Shown: positions 1-5,273 of the stretch, piece after piece | Layout of the letters: each line of letters starts with the position of its first letter | Position numbering within the stretch: position 1 is the first letter of the stretch | Virus record (IMG/VR): IMGVR_UViG_3300015263_001032 | Location: 1-20,534 of that record | Direction: 5' to 3' (one strand) | Source of the DNA: a virus | DNA: 20,534 nucleotides | Translations under genes and position numbers: made by a program | Notes under the pieces: generated by a model | Database searches by the model: none | Told to the model about the DNA's origin: nothing | The model's input: the letters and a program-made list of their open reading frames with translations, nothing else

Positions 1-201
1 GCGTTTCTTTGCTTGTTCAGATAAATTTTTTAAAAGAATATGATAGCCATGATCAGAGTCTACTAGGATTGTATTAAATCCAGCTTCGGCCGCAGTTCCA
101 GCTAACCATGTTTTGCGCGTTTTTGGTGAGCCATAGAAAAGCTGCCGCAATAAAGGCGGATTCTTTTCTAAGTCAGAAATTTTATCTAGTAGTATTGGCA
201 T
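1..201 (-). CDS. P-loop ATPase, N-terminal 67 residues (runs off the window)
   Basis: This partial gene encodes an N-terminus beginning MPILLDKISDLEKN. A P-loop-like strand-loop-helix follows (LFYGSPKTRKTWLA, about residues 22-35), then a strand of the type FNTILVDSDHGY. This is the layout of phage AAA/RecA-like nucleotide-binding proteins (AAA_24 type), which usually read YGPPKTGKT. The usual glycine before the lysine is arginine here (GSPKTRKT), so the Walker A box is non-canonical although the Lys-Thr pair is kept. The start is fixed by a TAATG overlap with the stop of the upstream gene and an AAAAAAGGAATCC ribosome site. It is the last visible gene of the leftward early operon, next to the DUF3310 gene. 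A recombination or replication ATPase role is inferred from fold and neighbours. The nuclease- or helicase-specific motifs lie outside the window. Confidence 0.7.
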   Translation of the reverse strand, partial: MPILLDKISDLEKNPPLLRQLFYGSPKTRKTWLAGTAAEAGFNTILVDSDHGYHILLKNLSEQAKKR

Positions 202-770
202 TAGGATTCCTTTTTTGTTTTAGAAGCATACGAAAATGGAATGAATTTAGAAATAATCATTCGTATATTATGAAGTCTTACATATGGATCAGTTACTTGA
301 TGATTCAATACTGCATGGATTTCTCTTATTGCAGTATTCATACGATTGAATTCTTCTTCAAAAATGGTTTGTTCTTTTTCTTGTGGTCGATCATGAACAA
401 AAACTTTATAAAAAGCAGTCAGAATTTTTTCTATATTAAATTTGTTTTCTTTTAATAACTCGTATAATTCATTTTCAAAATCTGAAATTTTCTCAGTTAA
501 TGAGAGACTAGCAGTTTGTTTTTCTTCCTGATATTTTTTATCAGCTTCCATATCTTCTATGTGAACTTTTAGAAGTTCATTATACTTCCAACATTTTTCA
601 GCATCACGTGCACCGCCATCATTATTTTTAAAATTCAAACGGCAAGAATATTTAATTACGTTGCCAAGAAAATAACCTTTCAATTGTTCTGGTGTTAATT
701 TTGCGCGAATTACTGAAATGACTTCAATTCCACCTGCATCATAATAATTAGCTTTCTCGTCTAGAGCCAT
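201..770 (-). CDS. DUF3310-like protein (189 aa)
   Basis: Residues 8-70 carry the signature of the DUF3310 phage family: a GIE motif (14-16), then NVIKYSCR (37-44), then a DAEKCWKY segment (56-63). The family typically reads GIE...FNaiKYi.R...D..Ka..Yl. It is common in phage early regions and is often annotated as a nucleotide-kinase-like or SaV-like protein, but the biochemical role of most members is not established. After the domain comes a charged, probably coiled-coil stretch (70-110) and a helical C-terminal region of unknown function. The start has an AAGGAATCGATATC-ATG ribosome site and lies 23 bp inside the preceding gene; the stop overlaps the ATPase start as TAATG, so translation is probably coupled. 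Family assignment is by motif reading only. Confidence 0.72.
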   Translation of the reverse strand: MALDEKANYYDAGGIEVISVIRAKLTPEQLKGYFLGNVIKYSCRLNFKNNDGGARDAEKCWKYNELLKVHIEDMEADKKYQEEKQTASLSLTEKISDFENELYELLKENKFNIEKILTAFYKVFVHDRPQEKEQTIFEEEFNRMNTAIREIHAVLNHQVTDPYVRLHNIRMIISKFIPFSYASKTKKES

Positions 771-981
771 GATATCGATTCCTTATCCAAGGTTGATTGT
801 TATTTCTTAATAAAGTGAAGTCATAAATGTATGGAGCTTTGTTAATACAAATTGATCCAGTGAATCCATGTTTTCGTTTTATCGTAGTCAGCAAATCTTT
901 TAAAGCTGCATTTAATTCTTTTCTTGAAAGAACATCTTCAAACCATTTGCCGCCTTCATATAAAGTAAAATAAATTTTCAT
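748..981 (-). CDS. small protein of unknown function (77 aa)
   Basis: Not recognised. It starts MKIYFTLYEGGKWFEDVLSRKEL and has a predicted strand-helix arrangement with a basic C-terminus (RNRYHGSRRES). Its last 23 bp overlap the DUF3310 gene in another frame, and it begins 2 bp after the stop of the 126-aa gene upstream. This tight packing is the main support for it being real. Start and stop fit the tiling of the operon. No cysteine pairs, membrane segments or nucleotide-binding motifs are visible. Confidence 0.6.
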   Translation of the reverse strand: MKIYFTLYEGGKWFEDVLSRKELNAALKDLLTTIKRKHGFTGSICINKAPYIYDFTLLRNNNQPWIRNRYHGSRRES

Positions 982-983
982 AA

Positions 984-1364
984 TTATAATAACTTTATAA
1001 TATTTGAATATCTATACTTCGGAGCTTCTGGTAACAAAGGAAAGCCCATATATTTACATTGCATATCAATCATTGGCCATTTGCTTGTCATATTATTTGG
1101 GTCTATGCCATATAAAGATGCAATAGAAACAAATAATTGCTGGTAATTACAACGAGGGTCATCATCACCTTCATAAACAATTGGATTTCCAATTTCATAA
1201 ATCTCGTAAGTTCTCATTGCATTTAAATAATAAAACATTAAAGCATGAGATTCCAACGCCCAATCCAAATGACCTTTTGGATGAATAAAATCTTCGAAAA
1301 TTATAAGTTCAATTTCGAAATGTTCTGGTACGTAGTTAACTAATGGCGGCATTTTTTCAGGCAT
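984..1364 (-). CDS. hypothetical protein (126 aa)
   Basis: Not recognised. It is an acidic protein with an aromatic-rich middle (HALMFYYLNAMRTYEIYEIG, residues about 40-59) followed by VYEGDDDPRCNYQQLF and a proline-rich C-terminal stretch (GFPLLPEAPKYRY). The start codon overlaps the stop of the small frameshifted gene just upstream (TAATG), so it is probably translated by coupling. It ends 2 bp before the next gene. No signal peptide or known catalytic motif was seen. Confidence 0.65.
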   Translation of the reverse strand: MPEKMPPLVNYVPEHFEIELIIFEDFIHPKGHLDWALESHALMFYYLNAMRTYEIYEIGNPIVYEGDDDPRCNYQQLFVSIASLYGIDPNNMTSKWPMIDMQCKYMGFPLLPEAPKYRYSNIIKLL

Positions 1365-1532
1365 TAAAAATCTCCCGATGCATAGTGAATAGATTCTTTA
1401 TCACGTTGTTTGATATAAAGTTTATTGTTTTTTCGATCAATTATTAAATCTTCAAAATATAATGCACCTTCACGGGCATTTCCATTTCTAGATTTAAATT
1501 CTATTTCAATCTAAAAATTCTTGTAATAACAT
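1364..1532 (-). pseudogene. small early gene apparently broken by a frameshift (about 57 aa when joined)
   Basis: An ATG at 1532 overlaps the stop of the nuclease gene (TAATG, as elsewhere in this operon) but reads only eight codons (MLLQEFLD) before TGA at 1506-1508. A shift of +1 nt around 1508-1512 opens a frame of 48 codons (IEIEFKSRNGNAREGALYFE...YASGDF) that ends in a TAATG overlap with the next gene. The downstream frame has no ATG, GTG or TTG in frame before a stop, only ATT at 1510. Both ends keep the operon's coupling pattern, so the piece was a normal small gene. Options are a real frameshift mutation, a one-base sequencing or assembly error near GATTGA, or rare ATT initiation. Function is unknown. 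Confidence 0.55.
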
Positions 1533-2467
1533 TATACAATCTCCAAGTCTAGAACAATATCTGGTTCAAAAGGTTTATCATCTGGTTTGTTTAATGATGA
1601 TAGCATTAATTTTATAGTTTTCATTTTGCGCGACTGGCATAATTCAAAAAATTTGCAAGTCCTATTGAAAGAAACACACGCTCCCGATCTTCTAGGCCAC
1701 CATTTTGTATCGATGTAGGTTTTAATATTCATTAATTCCATCCATAAATCTCTTGACCACTCTTCCACATCTTGTAGAGATTTATCAAATTGGAGCACAA
1801 AAGTTTTTGCCTCCATAATATCTACTTTAGAAATTAAATATTCTACATGCAGATTTTCAAAATTCCGTCCCAATGCGCGTGCCAATACAAGAGCATATGG
1901 TAAACATTGAGGAGAATATTTATAAACTGGAGTGAAATCTGCTAAATTCCATGTAGTATTTTTTAAATCTAATACGAAATATGAATTTTCTAAACGATTG
2001 TAAAAAACAAAATCTATATAGCCGCGATATTTAACAGGCATTAAACCTTCTATGCCATGTTTTACATTTATTAAAAAAGCAACTTCAATTGCAGGTTTGC
2101 CATTAATTTCTGCAATTTCTAATTCTGTATGTTCTTCCAAATAATTAATTGTAGAAATCAAAGAAGCATAGCAAGCTTCCAATGACCATTTCCATACAGG
2201 ATTATCGCATAAATGAATAGGGTAAAGAAGCATTAATTTCAGAATAGCTAATTCCTTTGAGCCGGTTTTTATGAATTCGCCAACGGCTTCGTGCAAAGCA
2301 TTTCCACCGTCGCCCGGTAAGGATTCGCCTTTTAAATTAAAACCATATAATTTAGTGAATTCTAAAATGCGCGGGCAAGATTCATAAGCCGACATAGTTG
2401 AATGAGAAATTAATAACTCATCAACTGGGTAAGAATCTTCTTGCGAAAGATGAATTGGAGAATTCAT
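1532..2467 (-). CDS. RecB/Cas4-like PD-(D/E)XK nuclease with Fe-S cysteines (311 aa)
   Basis: Motifs of the PDDEXK_1 family appear in order: an N-terminal SHSTMSAYESCPR box (21-33), a conserved His in NALHEAV (H59), E128 in AIEVAF, D152 in YRGYIDFVF, the catalytic DLK (D167, K169), and the QCLPYALVL helix (Q187, Y191). Four cysteines (C31, C264, C271, C277) have the one-plus-three spacing typical of the 4Fe-4S cluster of Cas4, AddB and related nucleases. The protein would degrade or process DNA ends. In phage early operons such enzymes act in recombination, replication or host DNA breakdown; which applies here is not shown. Its start overlaps the preceding stop by 4 bp (ATGA). The C-terminal 30 residues are charged and probably disordered. 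Confidence 0.85.
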   Translation of the reverse strand: MNSPIHLSQEDSYPVDELLISHSTMSAYESCPRILEFTKLYGFNLKGESLPGDGGNALHEAVGEFIKTGSKELAILKLMLLYPIHLCDNPVWKWSLEACYASLISTINYLEEHTELEIAEINGKPAIEVAFLINVKHGIEGLMPVKYRGYIDFVFYNRLENSYFVLDLKNTTWNLADFTPVYKYSPQCLPYALVLARALGRNFENLHVEYLISKVDIMEAKTFVLQFDKSLQDVEEWSRDLWMELMNIKTYIDTKWWPRRSGACVSFNRTCKFFELCQSRKMKTIKLMLSSLNKPDDKPFEPDIVLDLEIV

Positions 2468-2673
2468 TTAGAATTCCTGATTATTTCAATAGTTATAGTT
2501 GCAGGGTAGTCAAAAACATTTATTTTTATTTTTGTATTTAATTCATCGCGACCTTCTGATAATAATTGTTTATACATAGAATATTTTTCTACAAATTCTT
2601 CAACGGAATTGAATTTTTCAATTTCAGAAATTTCATCTGGTGTTTCATATGTATATTTAACTGTGGTTTTCAT
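2464..2673 (-). CDS. small acidic protein of unknown function (69 aa)
   Basis: Not recognised. The N-terminal half (TPDEISEIEKFNSVEEFVEKYSMYKQLL) is probably helical and acidic; the C-terminal half (KIKINVFDYPATITIEIIRN) alternates as beta strands. It is packed between the 85-aa gene (2-bp gap) and the nuclease gene (4-bp overlap), so translation with the nuclease is probably coupled. It could be a small regulator or partner of the nuclease, but that is only positional inference. Confidence 0.6.
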   Translation of the reverse strand: MKTTVKYTYETPDEISEIEKFNSVEEFVEKYSMYKQLLSEGRDELNTKIKINVFDYPATITIEIIRNSK

Positions 2674-2675
2674 TT

Positions 2676-2933
2676 TTAATATTCTCCAGCTTGCGCATAT
2701 ACTTCATCTATAGTACCAAGCCATTCGCCAACAAAAACTTCGTATTTTCCATTATCATAAACTACAATTTCTGCTGCCATTAATTCGTTATTCCATTGAA
2801 TCGTATCATAACCTTTTCCGTTTTGATCACCAAACATGAAAGCTTCACAAACCAAAGGATGACTAATAACATCTTGACAGTCCCAATAGTGTTTTTGTTC
2901 AATGAGTTCTACAGTTATTTCATAAATTTTCAT
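2676..2933 (-). CDS. small protein of unknown function (85 aa)
   Basis: Not recognised. It begins MKIYEITVELIEQKHYWDCQDV and ends with an acidic FVGEWLGTIDEVYAQAGEY segment. The protein looks like a small alpha/beta fold with many aromatic residues. The two cysteines (in DCQDV and LVCEAF) are isolated and do not form a CxxC pair. Gaps to both neighbours are 2 bp, so it is part of the same transcript. No enzyme motif is visible. Confidence 0.6.
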   Translation of the reverse strand: MKIYEITVELIEQKHYWDCQDVISHPLVCEAFMFGDQNGKGYDTIQWNNELMAAEIVVYDNGKYEVFVGEWLGTIDEVYAQAGEY

Positions 2934-2935
2934 AA

Positions 2936-3685
2936 TTAAAAACTCAAATTAGCAAGATCATCTAGAACAGCAGAAACTTTTTGTTCTTTTGCCTTTCGTT
3001 TCTCACCTTTTTCAGTTTTAGCTTTCACGATAAACCCATATGATCTGCGAAGTCCATTTGTCAAAACGCCAACAGCTTCTGGTTTTAAAATATCAGCCAA
3101 AAACGCATGTTCTTTTATGAATTTTAAACATCTAGCCACATTTGTTGGAACCTGTTCACCAGTTGCTAATGAAAGATCATCTAGCATAGAAGAAAATAAA
3201 TCAGTTATTTCTTGCGTTGAATGCTCTGGTTGTTCTTCAAAAACAAATTTCTCCACGTCTGTTAGAGTGGGATTTTTGAATTGTTCATTTGGATTTGGTG
3301 TTTGTTGATGTTGTTCATTAAATGCTGATTCTGATATATCAGATAAATCAAAAGATATTTCATCTAATACATTTCCCAATGAAGCAAAAGGATCAGGATT
3401 TTCAGTAACAACAGATTTTAAAACTCCATTACCATCAGGCAATGGTGAAATAATTAATTCATCTGGTTTGTGTGTTTGTTTTTTACTTCCTAGGTTAAGA
3501 GAAAATCCCATTGGTTTTTTTGGTTCTTCCTTTACCAATTTACTATCGTGTACAGAATTGCTGTTATTATTACTGATAGTATTAAGGATACTATTTGAAT
3601 TTTTACCTGCAATTCCGGTTCCAATGGTTTTGGTGTTTTCATTTTTGTTTTTTCCTTTTCCCAACAAATCATTTATAGAAGTCAT
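2936..3685 (-). CDS. early protein with disordered N-terminus and conserved-looking C-terminal domain (249 aa)
   Basis: Not recognised. The start at 3685 is preferred over an upstream in-frame ATG at 3709: it lies 2 bp after the preceding stop and has an AGAGGATATCTAGCC-ATG ribosome site, whereas the upstream one lies inside the neighbouring gene. Residues 1-150 are low complexity (Asn, Ser, Lys, Glu) with two short motifs, INDLLGKGK (4-12) and GFSLNLGSKK (60-69), that resemble segments of the helicase and of the 409-aa protein in this block. The last 90 residues form a probable helical domain ending in a basic stretch (KAKTEKGEKRKAKEQK), which could touch nucleic acid. It sits between the nuclease and the 130-aa gene. 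Confidence 0.65.
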   Translation of the reverse strand: MTSINDLLGKGKNKNENTKTIGTGIAGKNSNSILNTISNNNSNSVHDSKLVKEEPKKPMGFSLNLGSKKQTHKPDELIISPLPDGNGVLKSVVTENPDPFASLGNVLDEISFDLSDISESAFNEQHQQTPNPNEQFKNPTLTDVEKFVFEEQPEHSTQEITDLFSSMLDDLSLATGEQVPTNVARCLKFIKEHAFLADILKPEAVGVLTNGLRRSYGFIVKAKTEKGEKRKAKEQKVSAVLDDLANLSF

Positions 3686-3687
3686 GG

Positions 3688-4080
3688 CTAGATATCCTCT
3701 TCCATACAAAAAGTGTCCAATAGAGAATCTAATTCAGGAGAAATTTCTTTTTCGATTTGACGTTGTAAAATTATTTCGCAAGTCCGTGTTTTATTATCAT
3801 GAATAATGGATTTACGTAAAATTTTAAACTGTGTTGGAGTGCGACCTTGTGCAATCGCTTTTCGGCGTAAACGAGAAAGTTCTACGCGCATACAGTGAAT
3901 AAAATTAGTTGCTACAGTTTTTGTCCCTTTAATTGTAAAGGTGTATAGCAAATCTTCTTTATTCGTTTGTTGTAGGAATTCTATTAAAACAGCTTTTGGC
4001 TGTTTACTTTCGAAATTATCAGGATCAAAATCATCCTGTGAAAAAGCATCTTTAATTGTTTCAGAAATTTTATTAGTCAT
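3688..4080 (-). CDS. hypothetical early protein (130 aa)
   Basis: Not recognised. An acidic N-terminus (DAFSQDDFDPDNFE) is followed by a strand-rich section (LLYTFTIKGTKTV) and a basic central helix (HCMRVELSRLRRKAIAQGR, about 63-81) that could bind nucleic acid, then more strands (TCEIILQRQI) and an acidic tail (FCMEEDI). It is the first gene after the consensus promoter at 4112-4140. Its ribosome site is AAAAAGGAACC about 8 nt before the ATG. It ends 2 bp before the 249-aa gene. Being first behind the strongest promoter of the block suggests it is made in quantity. Confidence 0.65.
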   Translation of the reverse strand: MTNKISETIKDAFSQDDFDPDNFESKQPKAVLIEFLQQTNKEDLLYTFTIKGTKTVATNFIHCMRVELSRLRRKAIAQGRTPTQFKILRKSIIHDNKTRTCEIILQRQIEKEISPELDSLLDTFCMEEDI

Positions 4081-4111
4081 TTAGTGCGGTTCCTTTTTCA
4101 AAAGTTCAACC

Positions 4112-4140
4112 ATTATAACACAAAGGTATTAAAATGTCAA
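4112..4140 (-). promoter_or_regulatory. perfect consensus sigma70 promoter inside the leftward block
   Basis: Read on the minus strand: TTGACA (4135-4140), a 17-bp spacer, TATAAT (4112-4117), with TGT just before the -10 box (extended -10). All twelve core bases match consensus. It lies in the only sizeable gap between early genes (4081-4155) and would drive the 130-aa gene and everything to its left. Confidence 0.88.
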
Positions 4141-4155
4141 GTGTTTTGTTCTAGT

Positions 4156-4398
4156 TTATTTATTTGTATTTCGTAAAGCAATTAATTCTTTTTCCATTTC
4201 TTCCATAGAAAATAGTAAATCATTGATGCGTTTTTTGTGCTGGTTTATTTGTGTTTGTAGATTTTTAGAAAGCAATTTATAATCACGGTAATAAACATAT
4301 TCTCCAATTTCATGTACTGCCATTCGTGGATTTTTACCACCGGTATTACTCAATTTAAAACGCAAAACTCTTTTGTTTTGTTTGATATTTGTTTTCAT
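4156..4398 (-). CDS. small basic protein with C-terminal coiled coil (80 aa)
   Basis: Not recognised. The start at 4398 is chosen over the longer frame beginning at 4443 because an AAAAAGGAATCC ribosome site sits just upstream and the start follows the preceding stop by 1 bp. The N-terminus is basic (MKTNIKQNKRVLRFKLSN). The C-terminal 38 residues (LSKNLQTQINQHKKRINDLL onward) form a probable coiled coil, suggesting a dimer. It is the last gene before the internal promoter. Confidence 0.6.
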   Translation of the reverse strand: MKTNIKQNKRVLRFKLSNTGGKNPRMAVHEIGEYVYYRDYKLLSKNLQTQINQHKKRINDLLFSMEEMEKELIALRNTNK

Positions 4399-4399
4399 A

Positions 4400-4717
4400 T
4401 TAGGATTCCTTTTTAATGTATTTAAAAAATGTAAAAGATTCATAGTTTTGATTTACAGCAAAAGCCCAGGTAGCTTTATGAATTTCCCAAGCGTCAATTG
4501 TTTTATTATCAAAATTATATTCTTGGTCTATTAAATTATTGTTATATTTATTTAGTTTTAAATATTTTTCAGTAAAGATATTTATAGATTCTGTACAGAC
4601 ATAACAAAATACAGAATTTGTAAATACCTTTTCATAAGAATAGCAAACCACCTTATTACAACATTTACAACGGATTGCAAAAGGTGGCTTGCTGTTTTGT
4701 TCTAAATCAAAGTCCAT
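4400..4717 (-). CDS. zinc-ribbon-like protein (105 aa)
   Basis: Two CxxC pairs, C17-x2-C20 (CKCC) and C38-x2-C41 (CYVC), are separated by 17 residues with intervening strands, the pattern of a zinc ribbon. Additional cysteines are C19 and C25. The remaining 60 residues are Asn/Tyr/Phe-rich and unrecognised. Phage zinc ribbons of this size often bind nucleic acid or RNA polymerase; no specific role can be assigned. The start is directly adjacent to the stop of the membrane protein gene (TAAATG). Confidence 0.65.
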   Translation of the reverse strand: MDFDLEQNSKPPFAIRCKCCNKVVCYSYEKVFTNSVFCYVCTESINIFTEKYLKLNKYNNNLIDQEYNFDNKTIDAWEIHKATWAFAVNQNYESFTFFKYIKKES

Positions 4718-4912
4718 TTATTTTAATATAAAATTTAAAGTAGGTAGTCCTGCTATAATAAATCCAATTACAAAAATTCCAGTTATACTATATATATCAT
4801 CTTTTCTTTTGTGTTTTAAATTAAAGAAAAGAAATAGAGCGAGTAACATAGTTCCACAACCACTAATAATTAAAAACCAAGATAGTATGAGAAAAAGTTG
4901 TGCTGATATCAT
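4718..4912 (-). CDS. small two-helix membrane protein (64 aa)
   Basis: Two hydrophobic segments (about residues 5-31 and 41-58) are joined by a basic loop (NLKHKRKDD), so the loop should face the cytoplasm with both ends outside. There is no known family. The ribosome site (GGGAGG) lies within the last codons of the upstream gene, 9 nt before the ATG, so the two are coupled. Lying in the early block and away from the packaging genes, it is more likely a membrane-acting early protein, for example host takeover or superinfection exclusion, than a lysis protein; this is inference from position. Confidence 0.6.
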   Translation of the reverse strand: MISAQLFLILSWFLIISGCGTMLLALFLFFNLKHKRKDDIYSITGIFVIGFIIAGLPTLNFILK

Positions 4913-4918
4913 GATAAA

Positions 4919-5143
4919 TTAACCTCCCATTGCAGTTAACGGAACTGGGTATTTAAAGCCGTTCATTATTTTCCAGACACGATAAACAAAATGTTTGTCC
5001 GGCCGATTGGAAGCAGTAAAACCGCAACTAATAAACGATTTTTTAATGGCATTAAAACCTTGTGTTGTATCATAGGTTACGCCATTTATTTGTATTTCGT
5101 AAAAAGGTATAGATGTGTTAATTGTCGTGATTTTCTTGGCCAT
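4919..5143 (-). CDS. small protein of unknown function (74 aa)
   Basis: Not recognised. It begins MAKKITTINTSIPFYEIQINGVTYDTTQGFNAIKKSFISCG and appears beta-rich at the N-terminus followed by a helix. The ribosome site AAGGAGAAACTAA-ATG is strong. It overlaps the end of the 51-aa gene upstream by 26 bp, and its 3' end carries the ribosome site of the next gene. The DNA coding FYEIQIN contains a 20-bp stretch repeated at 4158-4177. Confidence 0.6.
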   Translation of the reverse strand: MAKKITTINTSIPFYEIQINGVTYDTTQGFNAIKKSFISCGFTASNRPDKHFVYRVWKIMNGFKYPVPLTAMGG

Positions 5144-5273
5144 TTAGTTTCTCCTTATGAATGTTTAAATAATTTTCTGCATTTTTAGCCAGAATATTAT
5201 CTTTGTCGTATTTTCTAATTTCTAGAATCATTTCTTCCATTAGAAAAATTAAAGTTTTAATCATGTCTTTCAT
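5118..5273 (-). CDS. very small helical protein (51 aa)
   Basis: A short frame starts at an ATG that overlaps the helicase stop by 4 bp (ATGA) and ends 26 bp inside the next gene. The product (MKDMIKTLIFLMEEMILEIRKYDKDNILAK...) has an amphipathic Met/Leu/Ile-rich helix (residues 4-21) followed by a charged tail. The 4-bp overlap and the filling of an otherwise empty gap support it; there is no family match. An AAAGG ribosome site lies in the helicase end. Confidence 0.5.
   Translation of the reverse strand: MKDMIKTLIFLMEEMILEIRKYDKDNILAKNAENYLNIHKEKLNGQENHDN

Larger units (their letters stand above)
4158..5103. repeat. 20-bp exact direct repeat pair
   Basis: ATTTATTTGTATTTCGTAAA occurs at 4158-4177 and again at 5084-5103, the first at the 3' end of the 80-aa gene and the second inside the 74-aa gene. 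The two copies are read in different frames, so shared protein function does not explain them. Only the two ends of this range are the repeat. Confidence 0.7.

Noticed and set aside
108-455. 115-aa plus-strand open frame
   Set aside because: It lies opposite the ATPase and DUF3310 genes, has no ribosome site, and its Phe/Ile/Tyr-rich product is typical of antisense reading of AT-rich genes.
2936-3709. Longer start at 3709 for the 249-aa protein
   Set aside because: The extra eight codons lie inside the preceding gene and lack a ribosome site, whereas 3685 has AGAGGA at good spacing.
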